Below are positions 26,902-37,293 of a stretch of DNA of 64,000 bases, one piece after another. The first letter of the stretch is position 1. Every line of letters starts with the position of its first letter. The notes under the pieces are model-generated. The model saw only the letters and a list, made by a program, of their open reading frames with translations. It did not search any database and was not told where the DNA came from. The translations under genes and the position numbers were made by a program. The stretch lies in contig NZ_LMDB01000006.1 in NCBI RefSeq assembly GCF_001425005.1, positions 39,795 to 103,794 of the forward strand, written 5' to 3'. The DNA comes from Duganella sp. Root336D2 (GTDB lineage: Bacteria; Pseudomonadota; Gammaproteobacteria; Burkholderiales; Burkholderiaceae_D).

Positions 26902-29900
26902 AGGGCTTCAACCTTTCGCGCTGGGCGCTGGAGCACATTCCGCTCACGCGCTACCTGATTGCGGTGCTGCTGCTGGGCGGCATGCTGGCGTACAAGAACC
27001 TGGGGCAGGATGAAGATCCGCCGTTTACCTTCCGTTCGATGGTGGTGCAAGCCTTCTGGCCCGGCGCCACCTCGCTGCAGATGGCCGAACAGGTCACCGA
27101 CAAGCTGGAAAAGAAGCTGCAGGAAACGCCGTTCATTCACGAAATCACCAGCTATTCGAAACCGGGCCAGACGCTGATCATTCTCAGCCTGCGCGAGTCG
27201 ACTCCGCCCAAAGAGGTGGCCCAGGCCTGGTACCAGGTGCGCAAGAAAATCGGCGACATCCGTTCGACGCTGCCTGCCGGCGTGCAGGGCCCCGTTTTCA
27301 ACGATGAATTCGGCGATACCTATGGCTCGATCTTTGCGCTGTCCGGTGACGGCTTTAACTATGCGGAGTTGAAAGACTACGCGGACCTGGTGCGCCAGCA
27401 GCTGCTTGGCGTGAAGAAGGTGTCCAAGGTCGAACTGTTCGGCGTACAGGACGAGAAGATCAATATCGAGTTCTCGCACAAGAAGTTCGCCCAGCTGGGA
27501 CTGACCATCGAGCAGATCGCCAACCAGATCGCCACCCAGAACGTGGTGGAGGCGACAGGCGTTGTGGTGACGCCGACCGACAACCTGCAAGTGCGCGTTT
27601 CCGGCGCGCTGCGCACGGTCAAGGACCTGGAAGAGCTGGAGCTGCGTGCCAATAACACGACCTTCCGCCTGGGCGACTTCGCGACCATCAAACGCGAATA
27701 CCTCGATCCTCCGCGCGACAAGATGCGCTTCAACGGCAAAGAGGTGATCGGACTTGGCGTGTCGATGGAGAAGGGCGGCAACATCATCCAGATGGGCAAG
27801 GACCTGGAGAAGACCGTCAACGCCATGAAAACCAAGCTGCCGGTCGGTATTGAACTGGAGCGCGTGTCGGACCAGCCCGCCGCGGTTACCGCGTCGGTGG
27901 GCGAATTCCTGCATACCCTGATCGAAGCGGTGCTGATCGTGCTGGCAGTGAGCTTCGTTTCGCTCGGCCTGCATACCAAGCCCAAGCTGCGCCTGGATAC
28001 GCGTCCCGGCCTGGTGGTGGCATTGACCATCCCGCTGGTGCTGGCGGTAACCTTCCTGTTCATGCGCATACTGGACATCGACCTGCACAAGATCTCGCTG
28101 GGCGCCCTGATTATCGCGCTCGGCCTGCTGGTCGACGACGCCATCATTGCCGTTGAAATGATGGTGCGGAAGATGGAGGAGGGCCATTCGCGGCTCGAAG
28201 CGGCGACCTTCGCCTACACCTCCACGGCCATGCCGATGCTGACCGGCACCCTGATCACCGTCGCAGGCTTCCTGCCGATCGGCCTTGCCGCATCGGCGGC
28301 AGGCGAATACACCTTCTCGCTGTTCTCGGTGAATGCGATTGCGCTGGTGACTTCGTGGATCGTGGCCGTGGTGTTCACGCCCTACATCGGTTACATCCTG
28401 CTGAAGGTGAAGCCGCACTCCGAGGGCGGCGGCCATCACGAACTGTTCGATACGCCGGGCTACCGCAAGTTCCGCTCCATCGTGAACTGGTGCGTGGAAT
28501 ACCGCAAGACCACGATCGTGGCCACGCTGGTGGTGTTCTTCCTGGGCGTGTACGGCTTCAAGTTCATCGAGAAGCAGTTCTTCCCGGATTCCAGCCGCCC
28601 GGAGCTGATGGTGGAGATGTGGTCGCCGGAAGGCACGGCGTTCGCGCAGACCGAACGCCAGGCGAAGAAATTTGAAGAGTTCATCCGCAAGGAGCCGGGT
28701 GTGGCCAGCGTGACGACCTATGTCGGCACCGGCAGCCCGCGCTTCTACCTGCCGCTGAACCAGATCTTCCCGCAGACCAACGTGTCGCAGACCGTGGTGC
28801 TGGCGAAAGACCTGCGTTCGCGTGAAGAACTGCGCAAGAAGATCAGCAATGTCTTCAAGACCGACTTCCCGGAAGTGCGCGGCCGGGTGCAGTTGTTGCC
28901 GAACGGCCCGCCGGTGCCGTACCCGGTGCAGTTCCGCATCACGGGTACCGAGGTGGAAGGTGTGCGCTCGATTGCCGACCAGGTGAAGGACATCGTGCGC
29001 GCCAACCCCAACGCGGTGGGCGTCAACGACAACTGGAACGAATCGATCAAGGTGCTGCGCCTTGACCTAAACCAGGACAAGATGCGTGCGCTGGGCGTAA
29101 CGTCGCAAACCGTGATGCGAGCGGCGAACACGATCCTTTCGGGTACGCCGATTGGACAGTTCCGCGAAGGCATCCGCCTGATCGACATCCAGGTGCGCCA
29201 GCCGCTGGACGAGCGCAGCACCATTGCGGTCCTGAACGACACTTACATTCCGACCAATAGCGGCCGTTCGGTGCCGATCTCGCAACTGGCGCGCGTGCAT
29301 TTCGTCTGGGAGCCGGGTGTCGTGTGGCGCGAAGGCCGCGAATGGGCGATTACCGTGCAGTCGGACGTGGTGGAGGGCGTGCAGGGGCCGACCGTGTCGG
29401 GCCAGATCAATCCGAAGCTCGATGAGCTGCGCGCCAAGCTGCCGCCGGGCTACGAGATCAAGGTCAAGGGCGCCGCTTCGGACAGCAGCGCAGCAGAGGA
29501 GTCGATTGCCGCCAACTTGCCGCTGGCCGTGTTCATCATCTTCACCTTGCTCATGCTGCAGCTGCACAGCTTCTCGCGTGCGCTGCTGGTGTTCCTGACC
29601 GGGCCGCTGGGCGTGGCCGGGGCGGCGATGGCGCTGCTGGTGATGGGAAGGCCGCTGGGCTTTGTCGCAAACCTGGGCATTATTGCGCTGTTCGGCATGA
29701 TTATCCGTAACTCGGTAATCCTGGTGGACCAGATCGAGCAGGATATCAAGGCCGGGGTGCCGGCATGGGATGCGATCGTGGAATCGGCGGTGCGGCGTTG
29801 CCGGCCGATCATCCTGACCGCGGCGGCGGCGGCGCTGGCCATGATTCCGTTGTCGCGCTCCGTGTTCTGGGGGCCGATGGCGGTGGCGATCATGGGTGGG

Positions 29901-29984
29901 CTGATCCTGGCGACCGCGCTGACCTTGCTGTTCTTGCCGGCTTTGTATGCGGCGTGGTTCCGTGTGCCAAAACCAAACCGATAA
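26898..29984 (+). CDS. RND efflux pump, AcrB/MexB-like inner-membrane transporter
   Basis: 1028 residues, standard for hydrophobe/amphiphile efflux RND pumps. First transmembrane helix near 15-33, a large periplasmic loop, six helices in the middle, a second large loop and a final helical bundle. The proton-relay aspartates are in LLVDDAIIAVE (Asp413, Asp414), and GRPLGFVANLGIIALFGMIIRNSVILVD is the family signature in the C-terminal half. The sequence is closer to the pumps that start KGFNLSRWALEHxxLTRYL than to AcrB itself. Substrates cannot be predicted; proximity to hpnCDE is suggestive only. Confidence 0.94.
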   Translation: MKGFNLSRWALEHIPLTRYLIAVLLLGGMLAYKNLGQDEDPPFTFRSMVVQAFWPGATSLQMAEQVTDKLEKKLQETPFIHEITSYSKPGQTLIILSLRESTPPKEVAQAWYQVRKKIGDIRSTLPAGVQGPVFNDEFGDTYGSIFALSGDGFNYAELKDYADLVRQQLLGVKKVSKVELFGVQDEKINIEFSHKKFAQLGLTIEQIANQIATQNVVEATGVVVTPTDNLQVRVSGALRTVKDLEELELRANNTTFRLGDFATIKREYLDPPRDKMRFNGKEVIGLGVSMEKGGNIIQMGKDLEKTVNAMKTKLPVGIELERVSDQPAAVTASVGEFLHTLIEAVLIVLAVSFVSLGLHTKPKLRLDTRPGLVVALTIPLVLAVTFLFMRILDIDLHKISLGALIIALGLLVDDAIIAVEMMVRKMEEGHSRLEAATFAYTSTAMPMLTGTLITVAGFLPIGLAASAAGEYTFSLFSVNAIALVTSWIVAVVFTPYIGYILLKVKPHSEGGGHHELFDTPGYRKFRSIVNWCVEYRKTTIVATLVVFFLGVYGFKFIEKQFFPDSSRPELMVEMWSPEGTAFAQTERQAKKFEEFIRKEPGVASVTTYVGTGSPRFYLPLNQIFPQTNVSQTVVLAKDLRSREELRKKISNVFKTDFPEVRGRVQLLPNGPPVPYPVQFRITGTEVEGVRSIADQVKDIVRANPNAVGVNDNWNESIKVLRLDLNQDKMRALGVTSQTVMRAANTILSGTPIGQFREGIRLIDIQVRQPLDERSTIAVLNDTYIPTNSGRSVPISQLARVHFVWEPGVVWREGREWAITVQSDVVEGVQGPTVSGQINPKLDELRAKLPPGYEIKVKGAASDSSAAEESIAANLPLAVFIIFTLLMLQLHSFSRALLVFLTGPLGVAGAAMALLVMGRPLGFVANLGIIALFGMIIRNSVILVDQIEQDIKAGVPAWDAIVESAVRRCRPIILTAAAAALAMIPLSRSVFWGPMAVAIMGGLILATALTLLFLPALYAAWFRVPKPNR

Positions 29985-29988
29985 GCAG

Positions 29989-30011
29989 TGCCTGACCCTG
30001 CGGGTCAGGCA
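29989..30011 (+). terminator. Hairpin after the RND pump gene
   Basis: TGCCTGACCC (29989-29998) pairs with GGGTCAGGCA (30002-30011) around a 3-nt loop, 5 nt after the pump stop. A T-rich stretch begins only about 15 nt later, so termination may be weak or Rho-assisted. The GACCC/GGGTC core recurs in the hairpin after lon. Confidence 0.5.
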
Positions 30012-30165
30012 TCGGGGTTGCCGGTTTTGCCCAAATGTTGCGCATAACGCAAAAAACCACTTCCGCACTCCAGAAACACCGTATAGAATGCCGGGTTGAA
30101 GTTGAAAGCCCCGGGCGACCCCGTTTTCACTGTAAGGTCGCCCTTTGCTTTTGTGCAAATATGCC

Positions 30166-30252
30166 GCGAGGATGGCGAAATTGGTAGACGCACCAGGTTT
30201 AGGTCCTGACGCCAGCAATGGTGTGGGGGTTCGAGTCCCCCTCCTCGCACCA
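30166..30252 (+). tRNA. tRNA-Leu (anticodon TAG)
   Basis: 87 nt including an encoded CCA. The acceptor stem is GCGAGGA (30166-30172) with TCCTCGC (30242-30248), discriminator A. The TGGCGAAATTGGTAGACGC D-arm and the long variable arm mark it as a class II leucine tRNA. The anticodon TAG is at 30200-30202 in the loop TTTAGGT. The first pair of the anticodon stem is a C-A mismatch. It reads CUN codons and lies 34 nt before tig. Confidence 0.96.
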
Positions 30253-30286
30253 TAAGTACACTTATTTTTATTGGACGATTTTTACA

Positions 30287-31624
30287 ATGGCCACTGCAGT
30301 TGAAACCCTGGGCACTCTCGAACGCCGCATGACGATTTCCTTCCCACTGTCGGACGTACGTTCCGAGGTGGAAAAGCGCCTGAAAGTACAGGCTCGCTCC
30401 GCACGTGCTCCTGGCTTCCGTCCAGGTAAAGTGCCAATGAAGATGGTTGCCGCACAATACGGCTACCAGATCGAAACCGAAGTGCTGAACGACAAAGTCG
30501 GCCGCGCTTTCAACGATGCCGCCAATGAAAACCAGCTGCGCGTTGCAGGTTTCCCACGCATCGAGCCAAAACAAGACGCACCGGAAGGCCAATTGTCCTT
30601 CGACGCAACGTTCGAAGTGTACCCGGAAGTCGAAGTTGGCGACCTGACCAAGGTTGAGATCGAAACCGTCAAGTCCAACGTGACCGACGTAGAAATCGAC
30701 AAGACCATCGACATCCTGCGCAAACAGCGCGTGCACTTCCACGTGAAGGGCGAGAAGGGCGAACACGGCGACGGCGGCGAAGCTATCGCTGCCAACGGCG
30801 ACCGCGTGACCGTGGACTTCGTCGGCTCCATCGATGGCGTTGAGTTCCCAGGCGGTAAAGCCGAAGGCTACCCGTTCGTGCTGGGCGAAGGCCGCATGCT
30901 GCCGGAATTCGAAGCCGCGACCGTCGGCCTGAAAGTTGGCGAAGCCAAGACCTTCCCGCTGTCGTTCCCAGAGGACTACCATGGCAAGGACGTGGCTGGG
31001 AAAACCGCCGAGTTCACCATCACCCTGAAGAACCTGGAATGGGCGCACCTGCCGGAAGTCGACGCGGAATTCGCTAAGTCGCTGGGCGTGCCTGACGGCG
31101 ACCTGGCCAAAATGCGCGAAGACATCAAGGTGAACCTGGAGCGCGAAGTTGCCGGCCGCGTCAAGGCGCGCAACAAAGAAGCCGTGATGGACACCCTGGT
31201 GAAGACCGCGACCCTGGAAGTGCCACAGTCGCTGATCGCACAAGACACCGAGCGCCTGGCGGAAATGACCCGCCAGGACATGGCTCAGCGCGGCATGAAC
31301 GTAAAAGATGTACCATTCCCTCCAGAGCTGTTCAAGGACAAAGCCGAGCGTCGCGTACGCCTGGGCCTGATCCTGTCCAAGCTGGTGGCTGACCAGAACC
31401 TGCAGGCTACCCCTGACCAGGTGAAGGCGCAGATCGAAGACTTCGCGCAAAGCTACGAGGATCCACGCGAAGTGCTGAAGTACTACTACTCCGATCGCCG
31501 CCGCCTGGCTGAAGTCGAAGCTCTTGTATTGGAAGAAAACGTCGTTACTTACGTCCTGGGCCTGTGCAAGAACGTCTCGAAAGAAATTCCTTTCGACGAA
31601 CTCATGGGAAGCGTACAAGCTTAA
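30287..31624 (+). CDS. tig: Trigger factor
   Basis: 445 residues from the ATG at 30287; the frame extends upstream through the tRNA but that part is not coding. N-terminal ribosome-binding domain has the [12 protein letters not shown] signature; an FKBP-like prolyl isomerase domain (about 160-245, [20 protein letters not shown]) follows; the rest is the helical chaperone body. It meets nascent chains at the ribosome exit and prevents misfolding. It heads the conserved tig-clpP-clpX-lon-hupB-ppiD order and is closed by an intrinsic terminator. Confidence 0.97.
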   Translation: MATAVETLGTLERRMTISFPLSDVRSEVEKRLKVQARSARAPGFRPGKVPMKMVAAQYGYQIETEVLNDKVGRAFNDAANENQLRVAGFPRIEPKQDAPEGQLSFDATFEVYPEVEVGDLTKVEIETVKSNVTDVEIDKTIDILRKQRVHFHVKGEKGEHGDGGEAIAANGDRVTVDFVGSIDGVEFPGGKAEGYPFVLGEGRMLPEFEAATVGLKVGEAKTFPLSFPEDYHGKDVAGKTAEFTITLKNLEWAHLPEVDAEFAKSLGVPDGDLAKMREDIKVNLEREVAGRVKARNKEAVMDTLVKTATLEVPQSLIAQDTERLAEMTRQDMAQRGMNVKDVPFPPELFKDKAERRVRLGLILSKLVADQNLQATPDQVKAQIEDFAQSYEDPREVLKYYYSDRRRLAEVEALVLEENVVTYVLGLCKNVSKEIPFDELMGSVQA

Positions 31625-31641
31625 TAGCTTGATATCATTCG

Positions 31642-31667
31642 ACGCCGGCCCCGAGCCGGCGTTGTTT
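31642..31667 (+). terminator. Intrinsic terminator after tig
   Basis: ACGCCGGC (31642-31649) pairs with GCCGGCGT (31655-31662) around a 5-nt loop, followed by TGTTTT. It ends just before clpP, so clpP probably also has its own promoter or depends on partial read-through. Confidence 0.8.
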
Positions 31668-31681
31668 TCAAAGGAATTGGA

Positions 31682-32299
<618 letters not shown>

Positions 32300-32315
32300 G
32301 CGTCCTTGCAAGTCG

Positions 32316-32352
32316 ACGCCCGGACGCTACAACGTTCGGGCGTTTTGCTTTT
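32316..32352 (+). terminator. Intrinsic terminator between clpP and clpX
   Basis: ACGCCCG (32316-32322) pairs with CGGGCGT (32337-32343) with a 14-nt loop, followed by TTTGCTTTT. This suggests that clpX is at least partly transcribed from its own promoter in the 80-nt gap. Confidence 0.7.
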
Positions 32353-32433
32353 ATTTCGGGTAGCATGTGGTTGTGCGCAGGATTTCTTGCTTGTGCGCAC
32401 GGCAAATTTGCACCAAAACTAAAGATTAGTCCC

Positions 32434-33702
32434 ATGTCAGAGAAAAAATCCTCCAGCGGTGAAAAACTCCTTTACTGCTCGTTCTGCGGCAAAAGCCAGC
32501 ACGAGGTGAAGAAGCTGATTGCCGGCCCGTCCGTCTTCATCTGCGATGAATGCATTGACTTGTGCAATGACATCATCCGCGACGAGACCTCCAGCATCGA
32601 ATCTGTCACGGGTGCCAAGTCGGACCTGCCGACCCCGCTGGAAATCACCGAACTGCTGAACCAGTACGTGATTGGCCAGTCGACTGCCAAGCGCATCCTG
32701 TCCGTGGCGGTGTACAACCATTACAAGCGCCTGAAACACCTTGGCAAGAAGGACGACGTTGAACTGGCCAAGTCCAACATCCTGCTGGTGGGCCCGACCG
32801 GCTCCGGCAAGACCCTGCTGGCCCAGACCCTGGCGCGCATGCTGAATGTGCCGTTCGTGATCGCCGACGCGACCACCCTGACCGAAGCCGGTTATGTGGG
32901 CGAAGACGTGGAAAACATCATCCAGAAGCTGCTGCAAAGCTGCAACTATGATGTTGAAAAAGCACAGCGCGGCATCGTCTACATTGATGAAATCGACAAG
33001 ATTTCCCGTAAGTCCGACAACCCGTCGATCACCCGCGACGTTTCGGGTGAGGGCGTGCAGCAGGCGCTGCTGAAGCTGATCGAAGGCACCATGGCTTCCG
33101 TGCCACCGCAAGGCGGCCGCAAGCATCCGAACCAGGATTTCGTGCAGATCGACACGACCAATATCATGTTCATCTGCGGCGGCGCATTTGACGGCCTGGC
33201 CAAGATCATCTCCAACCGTTCCGAAAAGTCCGGCATCGGCTTCGCGGCGGAAGTGAAGAGCAAGGAACAGCGTTCGAACAGCGACCTGATGCTGGACGCC
33301 GAGCCGGAAGACCTGATCAAGTTCGGCCTGATCCCTGAACTGGTGGGCCGCCTGCCGGTGGTGGCGACCCTGGCCGAACTGACCGAAGAAGCCCTGATCG
33401 AAATCCTGGTCGAGCCGAAAAATGCGCTGGTCAAACAGTATTCGAAGCTGCTGGAAATGGAAGGCGCCGAACTGGAAATCCGTCCTGCCGCCTTGCACGC
33501 CATCGCCCGCAAGGCACTGGCTCGCAAGACCGGTGCCCGCGGCCTGCGTTCCATCCTGGAACACGCGTTGCTGGACATTATGTTCGACCTGCCAAACCAA
33601 ACGAACGTCACCAAAGTCGTTATCGATGAAAATACGATCACCAGTGGCGCAAAACCCCTCCTGATTTATCAGGAATCCCCCAAAGCTGCAGGGGAAAATT
33701 AA
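32434..33702 (+). CDS. clpX: ATP-dependent Clp protease ATP-binding subunit
   Basis: 422 residues from the ATG at 32434. An N-terminal C4 zinc finger (CSFCG and CDECIDLC) for substrate and adaptor binding is followed by one AAA+ module with Walker A GPTGSGKT, Walker [11 protein letters not shown] and the pore and sensor segments. An IGF-type ClpP-contact loop region lies in the large domain. It unfolds tagged substrates and feeds ClpP, encoded just upstream. Confidence 0.97.
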   Translation: MSEKKSSSGEKLLYCSFCGKSQHEVKKLIAGPSVFICDECIDLCNDIIRDETSSIESVTGAKSDLPTPLEITELLNQYVIGQSTAKRILSVAVYNHYKRLKHLGKKDDVELAKSNILLVGPTGSGKTLLAQTLARMLNVPFVIADATTLTEAGYVGEDVENIIQKLLQSCNYDVEKAQRGIVYIDEIDKISRKSDNPSITRDVSGEGVQQALLKLIEGTMASVPPQGGRKHPNQDFVQIDTTNIMFICGGAFDGLAKIISNRSEKSGIGFAAEVKSKEQRSNSDLMLDAEPEDLIKFGLIPELVGRLPVVATLAELTEEALIEILVEPKNALVKQYSKLLEMEGAELEIRPAALHAIARKALARKTGARGLRSILEHALLDIMFDLPNQTNVTKVVIDENTITSGAKPLLIYQESPKAAGEN

Positions 33703-33771
33703 ATAGGGTTTTGAATCCCTGAGGCAAGGCGTTACAATCGGTCTCAATAACCATAACGCCGGCTTCAGTCG

Positions 33772-33811
33772 AAAAGCCACTCGCGATCACTCGTCGCGCG
33801 TGGCTTTTTTT
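33772..33811 (+). terminator. Intrinsic terminator after clpX
   Basis: AAAAGCCAC (33772-33780) pairs with GTGGCTTTT (33800-33808) with an inner CGCG pairing, then a T-tract to 33811. It separates clpX from lon, which therefore needs its own promoter. Confidence 0.85.
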
Positions 33812-33879
33812 GTTCTGAATCGGCATTAAGTTAGAGTAAAACTGCATTTTCTCAAAGCAAATATAATTGCAGCATAGGG

Positions 33880-33907
33880 CTTGTGAATTGGCCGCTGGGG
33901 CCTATAT
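33880..33907 (+). promoter_or_regulatory. Candidate heat-shock (sigma-32) promoter for lon
   Basis: CTTGTGA (33880-33886) and CCTATAT (33901-33907) are 14 nt apart and resemble the sigma-32 boxes CTTGAAA and CCCATNT. They lie about 30 nt before the lon ATG and after the clpX terminator. lon is a known heat-shock gene in proteobacteria; the match itself is by eye. Confidence 0.45.
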
Positions 33908-33937
33908 CAGAATCAAGCTTTTAAAATAAGGTACGCC

Positions 33938-36346
33938 ATGACAACTACCAAATTAACTGAGCAAACTCAACTGCCTCTGTTGCCACTGCGTGACGTAGTC
34001 GTCTTCCCGCACATGGTAATTCCGTTGTTCGTTGGCCGACCAAAGTCCATCAAGGCGCTCGAAGCTGCCATGGAGCAGGGTAAGAGCATCATGCTGGCGG
34101 CACAGAAAGCCGCTGCCAAGGACGAACCTTCGCCTTCGGATATTTATGAAATCGGCTGCGTGGCCAACATCCTGCAGATGTTGAAGCTGCCTGACGGCAC
34201 CGTGAAGGTGCTGGTTGAAGGCGCCCAGCGTGCACGCATCAAGAAGATCACCGATAGCCCAACCCATTTTATTGCCGACCTGATGCCGCTCGAATCCGAG
34301 CAGGGCGATGAGTCGGAGATCGAGGCCATGCGCCGTGCGATCGTCCAGCAGTTCGACCAGTACGTCAAACTGAACAAGAAGATCCCGCCTGAGATCCTGG
34401 CTTCGCTGTCGGGTATCGACGATGCCGGCCGCCTGGCCGACACCGTGGCCGCCCACCTGCCGCTCAAACTTGAGCAGAAGCAGGTGATCCTGGAAATCAT
34501 CGAAGTGTCGAAGCGCCTGGAGCACCTGCTCGGCCAGCTGGAAGGCGAGCTCGATATCCTGCAGGTGGAAAAGCGCATCCGTGGCCGCGTCAAGCGCCAG
34601 ATGGAGAAGTCGCAGCGCGAGTACTACCTGAACGAGCAGGTCAAAGCCATCCAGAAGGAGCTGGGCGAGGGCGAAGAGGGCGCCGATATCGACGAACTCG
34701 AGAAGAAGGTCATCTCCGCCAAGATGCCGAAGGAAGCGCTGGAAAAGGCCCAGGCCGAGCTGAAGAAGCTGAAGCTGATGTCGCCGATGTCGGCCGAGGC
34801 AACCGTGGTGCGCAACTATATCGACACGCTGGTGTCGCTGCCATGGAAGAAAAAATCCAAGGTCAACAACGACCTGGCCAATGCCGAGAAAGTGCTCGAC
34901 CACGATCACTACGGCCTGGAAAAGATCAAGGAACGCATCGTCGAGTACCTGGCGGTGCAGCAGCGCGTGGACAAGCTGAAGGCGCCGATCCTGTGCTTCG
35001 TGGGTCCTCCAGGCGTGGGTAAAACCTCGCTGGGCCAGTCGATCGCCAAGGCCACCAACCGCAAATACGTGCGCATGGCGCTGGGCGGCGTGCGCGACGA
35101 AGCCGAGATCCGCGGCCATCGCCGTACCTACATCGGCTCCATGCCGGGCAAGGTGCTGCAGTCGCTGTCGAAAGTCGGCGTGCGCAACCCGCTGTTCCTG
35201 CTGGACGAGATCGACAAGATGGGCGCGGACTTCCGCGGCGATCCATCGTCGGCCCTGCTGGAGGTGCTGGATCCTGAACAGAACCACACCTTCTCGGACC
35301 ACTACATCGAAGTCGATTTCGACCTGTCCGATGTGATGTTCGTGGCGACCTCGAACTCGTACAACATCCCGCCGGCACTGCTGGACCGTATGGAAGTGAT
35401 CCGCCTGTCCGGCTACACGGAAGACGAGAAGACCAATATCTCCTTGCGCTACCTGTTGCCGAAGCAGGTCAAGAACAACGGCTTGAAGGAAGAGGAAATC
35501 GCCATCAGCGAAGGCGCGGTGCGCGACATCATCCGCTACTACACCCGTGAAGCCGGCGTGCGTTCGCTGGAGCGCGAAATCTCCAAGATCTGCCGCAAGG
35601 TCGTGAAAATGCTGCTGCTGAAGAAGTCCGACAAGAAGGTCAGCGTCACGCCGAAAAACCTGGACAAGTTCCTGGGCGTGCGCCGCTACGACTTCGGCGT
35701 GGCCGAGAAAACCAACCAGGTGGGCCAGGTGGTCGGCCTGGCATGGACCGAAGTGGGCGGCGACCTGCTGACCATCGAATCGGTCAGCATGCCTGGCAAA
35801 GGCAACGTCATCCGCACCGGTACTTTGGGCGATGTGATGAAGGAATCGATCGAAGCTGCCCGCACCGTGGTGCGCAGCCGTGCCGCACGCCTGGGCATCA
35901 AGAACGAGGCCTTTGAGAAGAAGGACATCCACATCCACGTGCCGGAAGGCGCAACGCCGAAGGACGGTCCATCGGCAGGTATCGCGATGACCACGGCGAT
36001 GGTGTCGACCTTCACCGGCATTCCAGTCCGTGCGGACGTGGCGATGACGGGCGAGATCACGCTGCGCGGCGAAGTGCTGCCCATTGGCGGCTTGAAGGAA
36101 AAGCTGCTGGCGGCGCATCGCGGCGGCATCAAGACCGTGCTGATTCCTGAGCAGAACGTCAAAGACCTGGCCGAGATTCCGGACAATGTGAAAAACAAGC
36201 TGGAAATCGTGCCGGTGCGCTGGATCGACAAAGTGCTGGAAGTCGCACTGGAACGCCAGCCGGAACCAATCACCGAGCCGGTGGCGGCGGTGGAGGTGCC
36301 GGCAGTTGCAGCGGCCGACGGAAGCAGCGAAGTAGTCAAGCACTAA
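33938..36346 (+). CDS. lon: ATP-dependent endopeptidase La
   Basis: 802 residues. N-terminal LAN substrate-recognition domain ([23 protein letters not shown]), a long coiled-coil region, an AAA+ domain with Walker [10 protein letters not shown], and a C-terminal protease domain with the Ser-Lys dyad: Ser679 in DGPSAG and Lys722 predicted at the E. coli position. It degrades misfolded and regulatory proteins in the cytoplasm. It is transcribed alone, between the clpX terminator and two downstream hairpins. Confidence 0.97.
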   Translation: MTTTKLTEQTQLPLLPLRDVVVFPHMVIPLFVGRPKSIKALEAAMEQGKSIMLAAQKAAAKDEPSPSDIYEIGCVANILQMLKLPDGTVKVLVEGAQRARIKKITDSPTHFIADLMPLESEQGDESEIEAMRRAIVQQFDQYVKLNKKIPPEILASLSGIDDAGRLADTVAAHLPLKLEQKQVILEIIEVSKRLEHLLGQLEGELDILQVEKRIRGRVKRQMEKSQREYYLNEQVKAIQKELGEGEEGADIDELEKKVISAKMPKEALEKAQAELKKLKLMSPMSAEATVVRNYIDTLVSLPWKKKSKVNNDLANAEKVLDHDHYGLEKIKERIVEYLAVQQRVDKLKAPILCFVGPPGVGKTSLGQSIAKATNRKYVRMALGGVRDEAEIRGHRRTYIGSMPGKVLQSLSKVGVRNPLFLLDEIDKMGADFRGDPSSALLEVLDPEQNHTFSDHYIEVDFDLSDVMFVATSNSYNIPPALLDRMEVIRLSGYTEDEKTNISLRYLLPKQVKNNGLKEEEIAISEGAVRDIIRYYTREAGVRSLEREISKICRKVVKMLLLKKSDKKVSVTPKNLDKFLGVRRYDFGVAEKTNQVGQVVGLAWTEVGGDLLTIESVSMPGKGNVIRTGTLGDVMKESIEAARTVVRSRAARLGIKNEAFEKKDIHIHVPEGATPKDGPSAGIAMTTAMVSTFTGIPVRADVAMTGEITLRGEVLPIGGLKEKLLAAHRGGIKTVLIPEQNVKDLAEIPDNVKNKLEIVPVRWIDKVLEVALERQPEPITEPVAAVEVPAVAAADGSSEVVKH

Positions 36347-36355
36347 ACCGAAGGG

Positions 36356-36386
36356 CCGGTGTCCGACCCGTTGGGTCAGACACCGG
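36356..36386 (+). terminator. Long hairpin after lon (REP-like)
   Basis: CCGGTGTC (36356-36363) and GACACCGG (36379-36386) pair, extended by GACCC (36365-36369) with GGGTC (36373-36377). It begins 9 nt after the lon stop and is followed by a loose T-rich run. The GCCGGTGTC-type arm is repeated in the terminator after ppiD, and the GACCC/GGGTC core in the hairpin at 29989, which suggests a dispersed palindrome family. Confidence 0.65.
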
Positions 36387-36404
36387 TTTGCCGGTTTTAG
36401 CGGT

Positions 36405-36435
36405 AAAAAGGGCGCCAGAAATGGCGCCCTTTTTG
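36405..36435. terminator. Intrinsic terminator, bidirectional in form
   Basis: AAAAAGGGCGCC (36405-36416) pairs with GGCGCCCTTTTT (36423-36434) around a 6-nt loop. The A-tract on one side and T-tract on the other give it terminator form on both strands. It lies between lon and the hupB promoter. Confidence 0.8.
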
Positions 36436-36455
36436 TTTCATGACCCGATTTGCCC

Positions 36456-36485
36456 TTGACACAGTGCAACCCCGACCTGTTTAAT
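36456..36485 (+). promoter_or_regulatory. Probable sigma-70 promoter for the HU gene
   Basis: A consensus TTGACA (36456-36461) and TTTAAT (36480-36485) are 18 nt apart, about 82 nt before the start codon. The leader contains AT-rich direct ATAAAxx-type repeats but no recognised regulatory RNA. Confidence 0.65.
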
Positions 36486-36567
36486 ACGGCCCTGAGATTT
36501 TTATACGCATCACAACGCGGCATAAAAAACGGTATAAACGATATAAACCTTTGTGACGGGGACTGTA

Positions 36568-36840
36568 ATGAACAAGACCGAACTGATCGACCACATCGCG
36601 ACTTCCGCTGACATCTCCAAGGCCGCTGCTGCGCGCGCCCTGGATGCTGTGATCGATGGCGTAACCACCACCCTGGCCAAGAACGACAGCGTCACCCTGG
36701 TTGGCTTTGGCACCTTCTCCGTGAGCGAGCGCGCAGCCCGTACCGGCCGCAATCCGCGCACCAAAGAAGAGATCAAAATCGACGCAGCGAAAGTTCCTAA
36801 ATTTAAAGCTGGTAAAGCTTTGAAAGACGCTGTACAATAA
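36568..36840 (+). CDS. hupB: DNA-binding protein HU
   Basis: 90 residues from the ATG at 36568, the usual HU length. [11 protein letters not shown] at the start and the DNA-contacting arm [14 protein letters not shown] are diagnostic; the C terminus [15 protein letters not shown] is also standard. HU bends and compacts DNA as a dimer. In E. coli hupB also follows lon, supporting the assignment of the beta form, though single-HU genomes do not separate alpha from beta. Confidence 0.96.
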   Translation: MNKTELIDHIATSADISKAAAARALDAVIDGVTTTLAKNDSVTLVGFGTFSVSERAARTGRNPRTKEEIKIDAAKVPKFKAGKALKDAVQ

Positions 36841-36881
36841 TGGCCTTCGGTAAGCAGCAATGCTTACCGGCCAGTTTAAGC

Positions 36882-36957
36882 GGGCGCTTAGCTCAGTTGG
36901 TAGAGCGGATCCCTTACAAGGATTAGGTCGGGAGTTCGAGCCTCTCAGCGCCCACCA
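36882..36957 (+). tRNA. tRNA-Val (anticodon TAC)
   Basis: 76 nt with encoded CCA. Acceptor stem GGGCGCT (36882-36888) with AGCGCCC (36947-36953), discriminator A. The anticodon TAC is at 36915-36917 in loop CTTACAA. D-arm and T-arm (GGTTCGAG-like) are regular. First of three tRNAs after hupB. Confidence 0.97.
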
Positions 36958-36990
36958 CTTAAACGAAATGGTGTACCTGTTGTGAATGCT

Positions 36991-37067
36991 GGAGCGGTAG
37001 TTCAGTTGGTTAGAATACCGGCCTGTCACGCCGGGGGTCGCGGGTTCGAGCCCCGTCCGCTCCGCCA
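36991..37067 (+). tRNA. tRNA-Asp (anticodon GTC), copy 1
   Basis: 77 nt with encoded CCA; acceptor stem GGAGCGG with CCGCTCC, discriminator G, anticodon GTC at 37025-37027. It is identical to the next copy except for a compensated base pair in the acceptor stem. Confidence 0.97.
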
Positions 37068-37090
37068 GCAAACACATATGGCCACTACCT

Positions 37091-37167
37091 GGAGTGGTAG
37101 TTCAGTTGGTTAGAATACCGGCCTGTCACGCCGGGGGTCGCGGGTTCGAGCCCCGTCCACTCCGCCA
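37091..37167 (+). tRNA. tRNA-Asp (anticodon GTC), copy 2
   Basis: 77 nt with encoded CCA; acceptor stem GGAGTGG with CCACTCC, discriminator G, anticodon GTC at 37125-37127. Compared with copy 1 a C-G pair is replaced by T-A, so both copies keep full pairing; both should be functional. Confidence 0.97.
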
Positions 37168-37177
37168 GAATCCCGAG

Positions 37178-37213
37178 AAAGCCCCACAAGTCCAAAAGAC
37201 GGTGGGGCTTTTT
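37178..37213 (+). terminator. Intrinsic terminator after the tRNA-Val-Asp-Asp cluster
   Basis: AAAGCCCCAC (37178-37187) pairs with GTGGGGCTTT (37202-37211), followed by more T residues. It closes the hupB/tRNA transcript before ppiD. Confidence 0.85.
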
Positions 37214-37293
37214 CATTTGCTATTGGAGCAACTGCCCTGTAAAATCGCGCGAGCAGTTTTCACGCCTCCTCTCTACGGAAAAAAATAGCTGAC

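Noticed and set aside
30218..30286. Upstream extension of trigger factor starting inside the tRNA-Leu gene
   Set aside because: The open frame runs through the tRNA 3' half; the conserved N terminus begins at the ATG at 30287.
36379..36400. GGCAAACC-like string on the minus strand in the lon-downstream hairpin, resembling a c-di-GMP riboswitch core
   Set aside because: It lacks the GAAA hairpin, GGACGCAAAG and the tetraloop receptor; the string is simply part of a terminator palindrome.
36882..37167. tRNA cluster as an integration site for a mobile element
   Set aside because: No integrase, no direct repeat of a tRNA 3' end and no foreign-looking genes follow; ppiD, a core gene, comes directly after.
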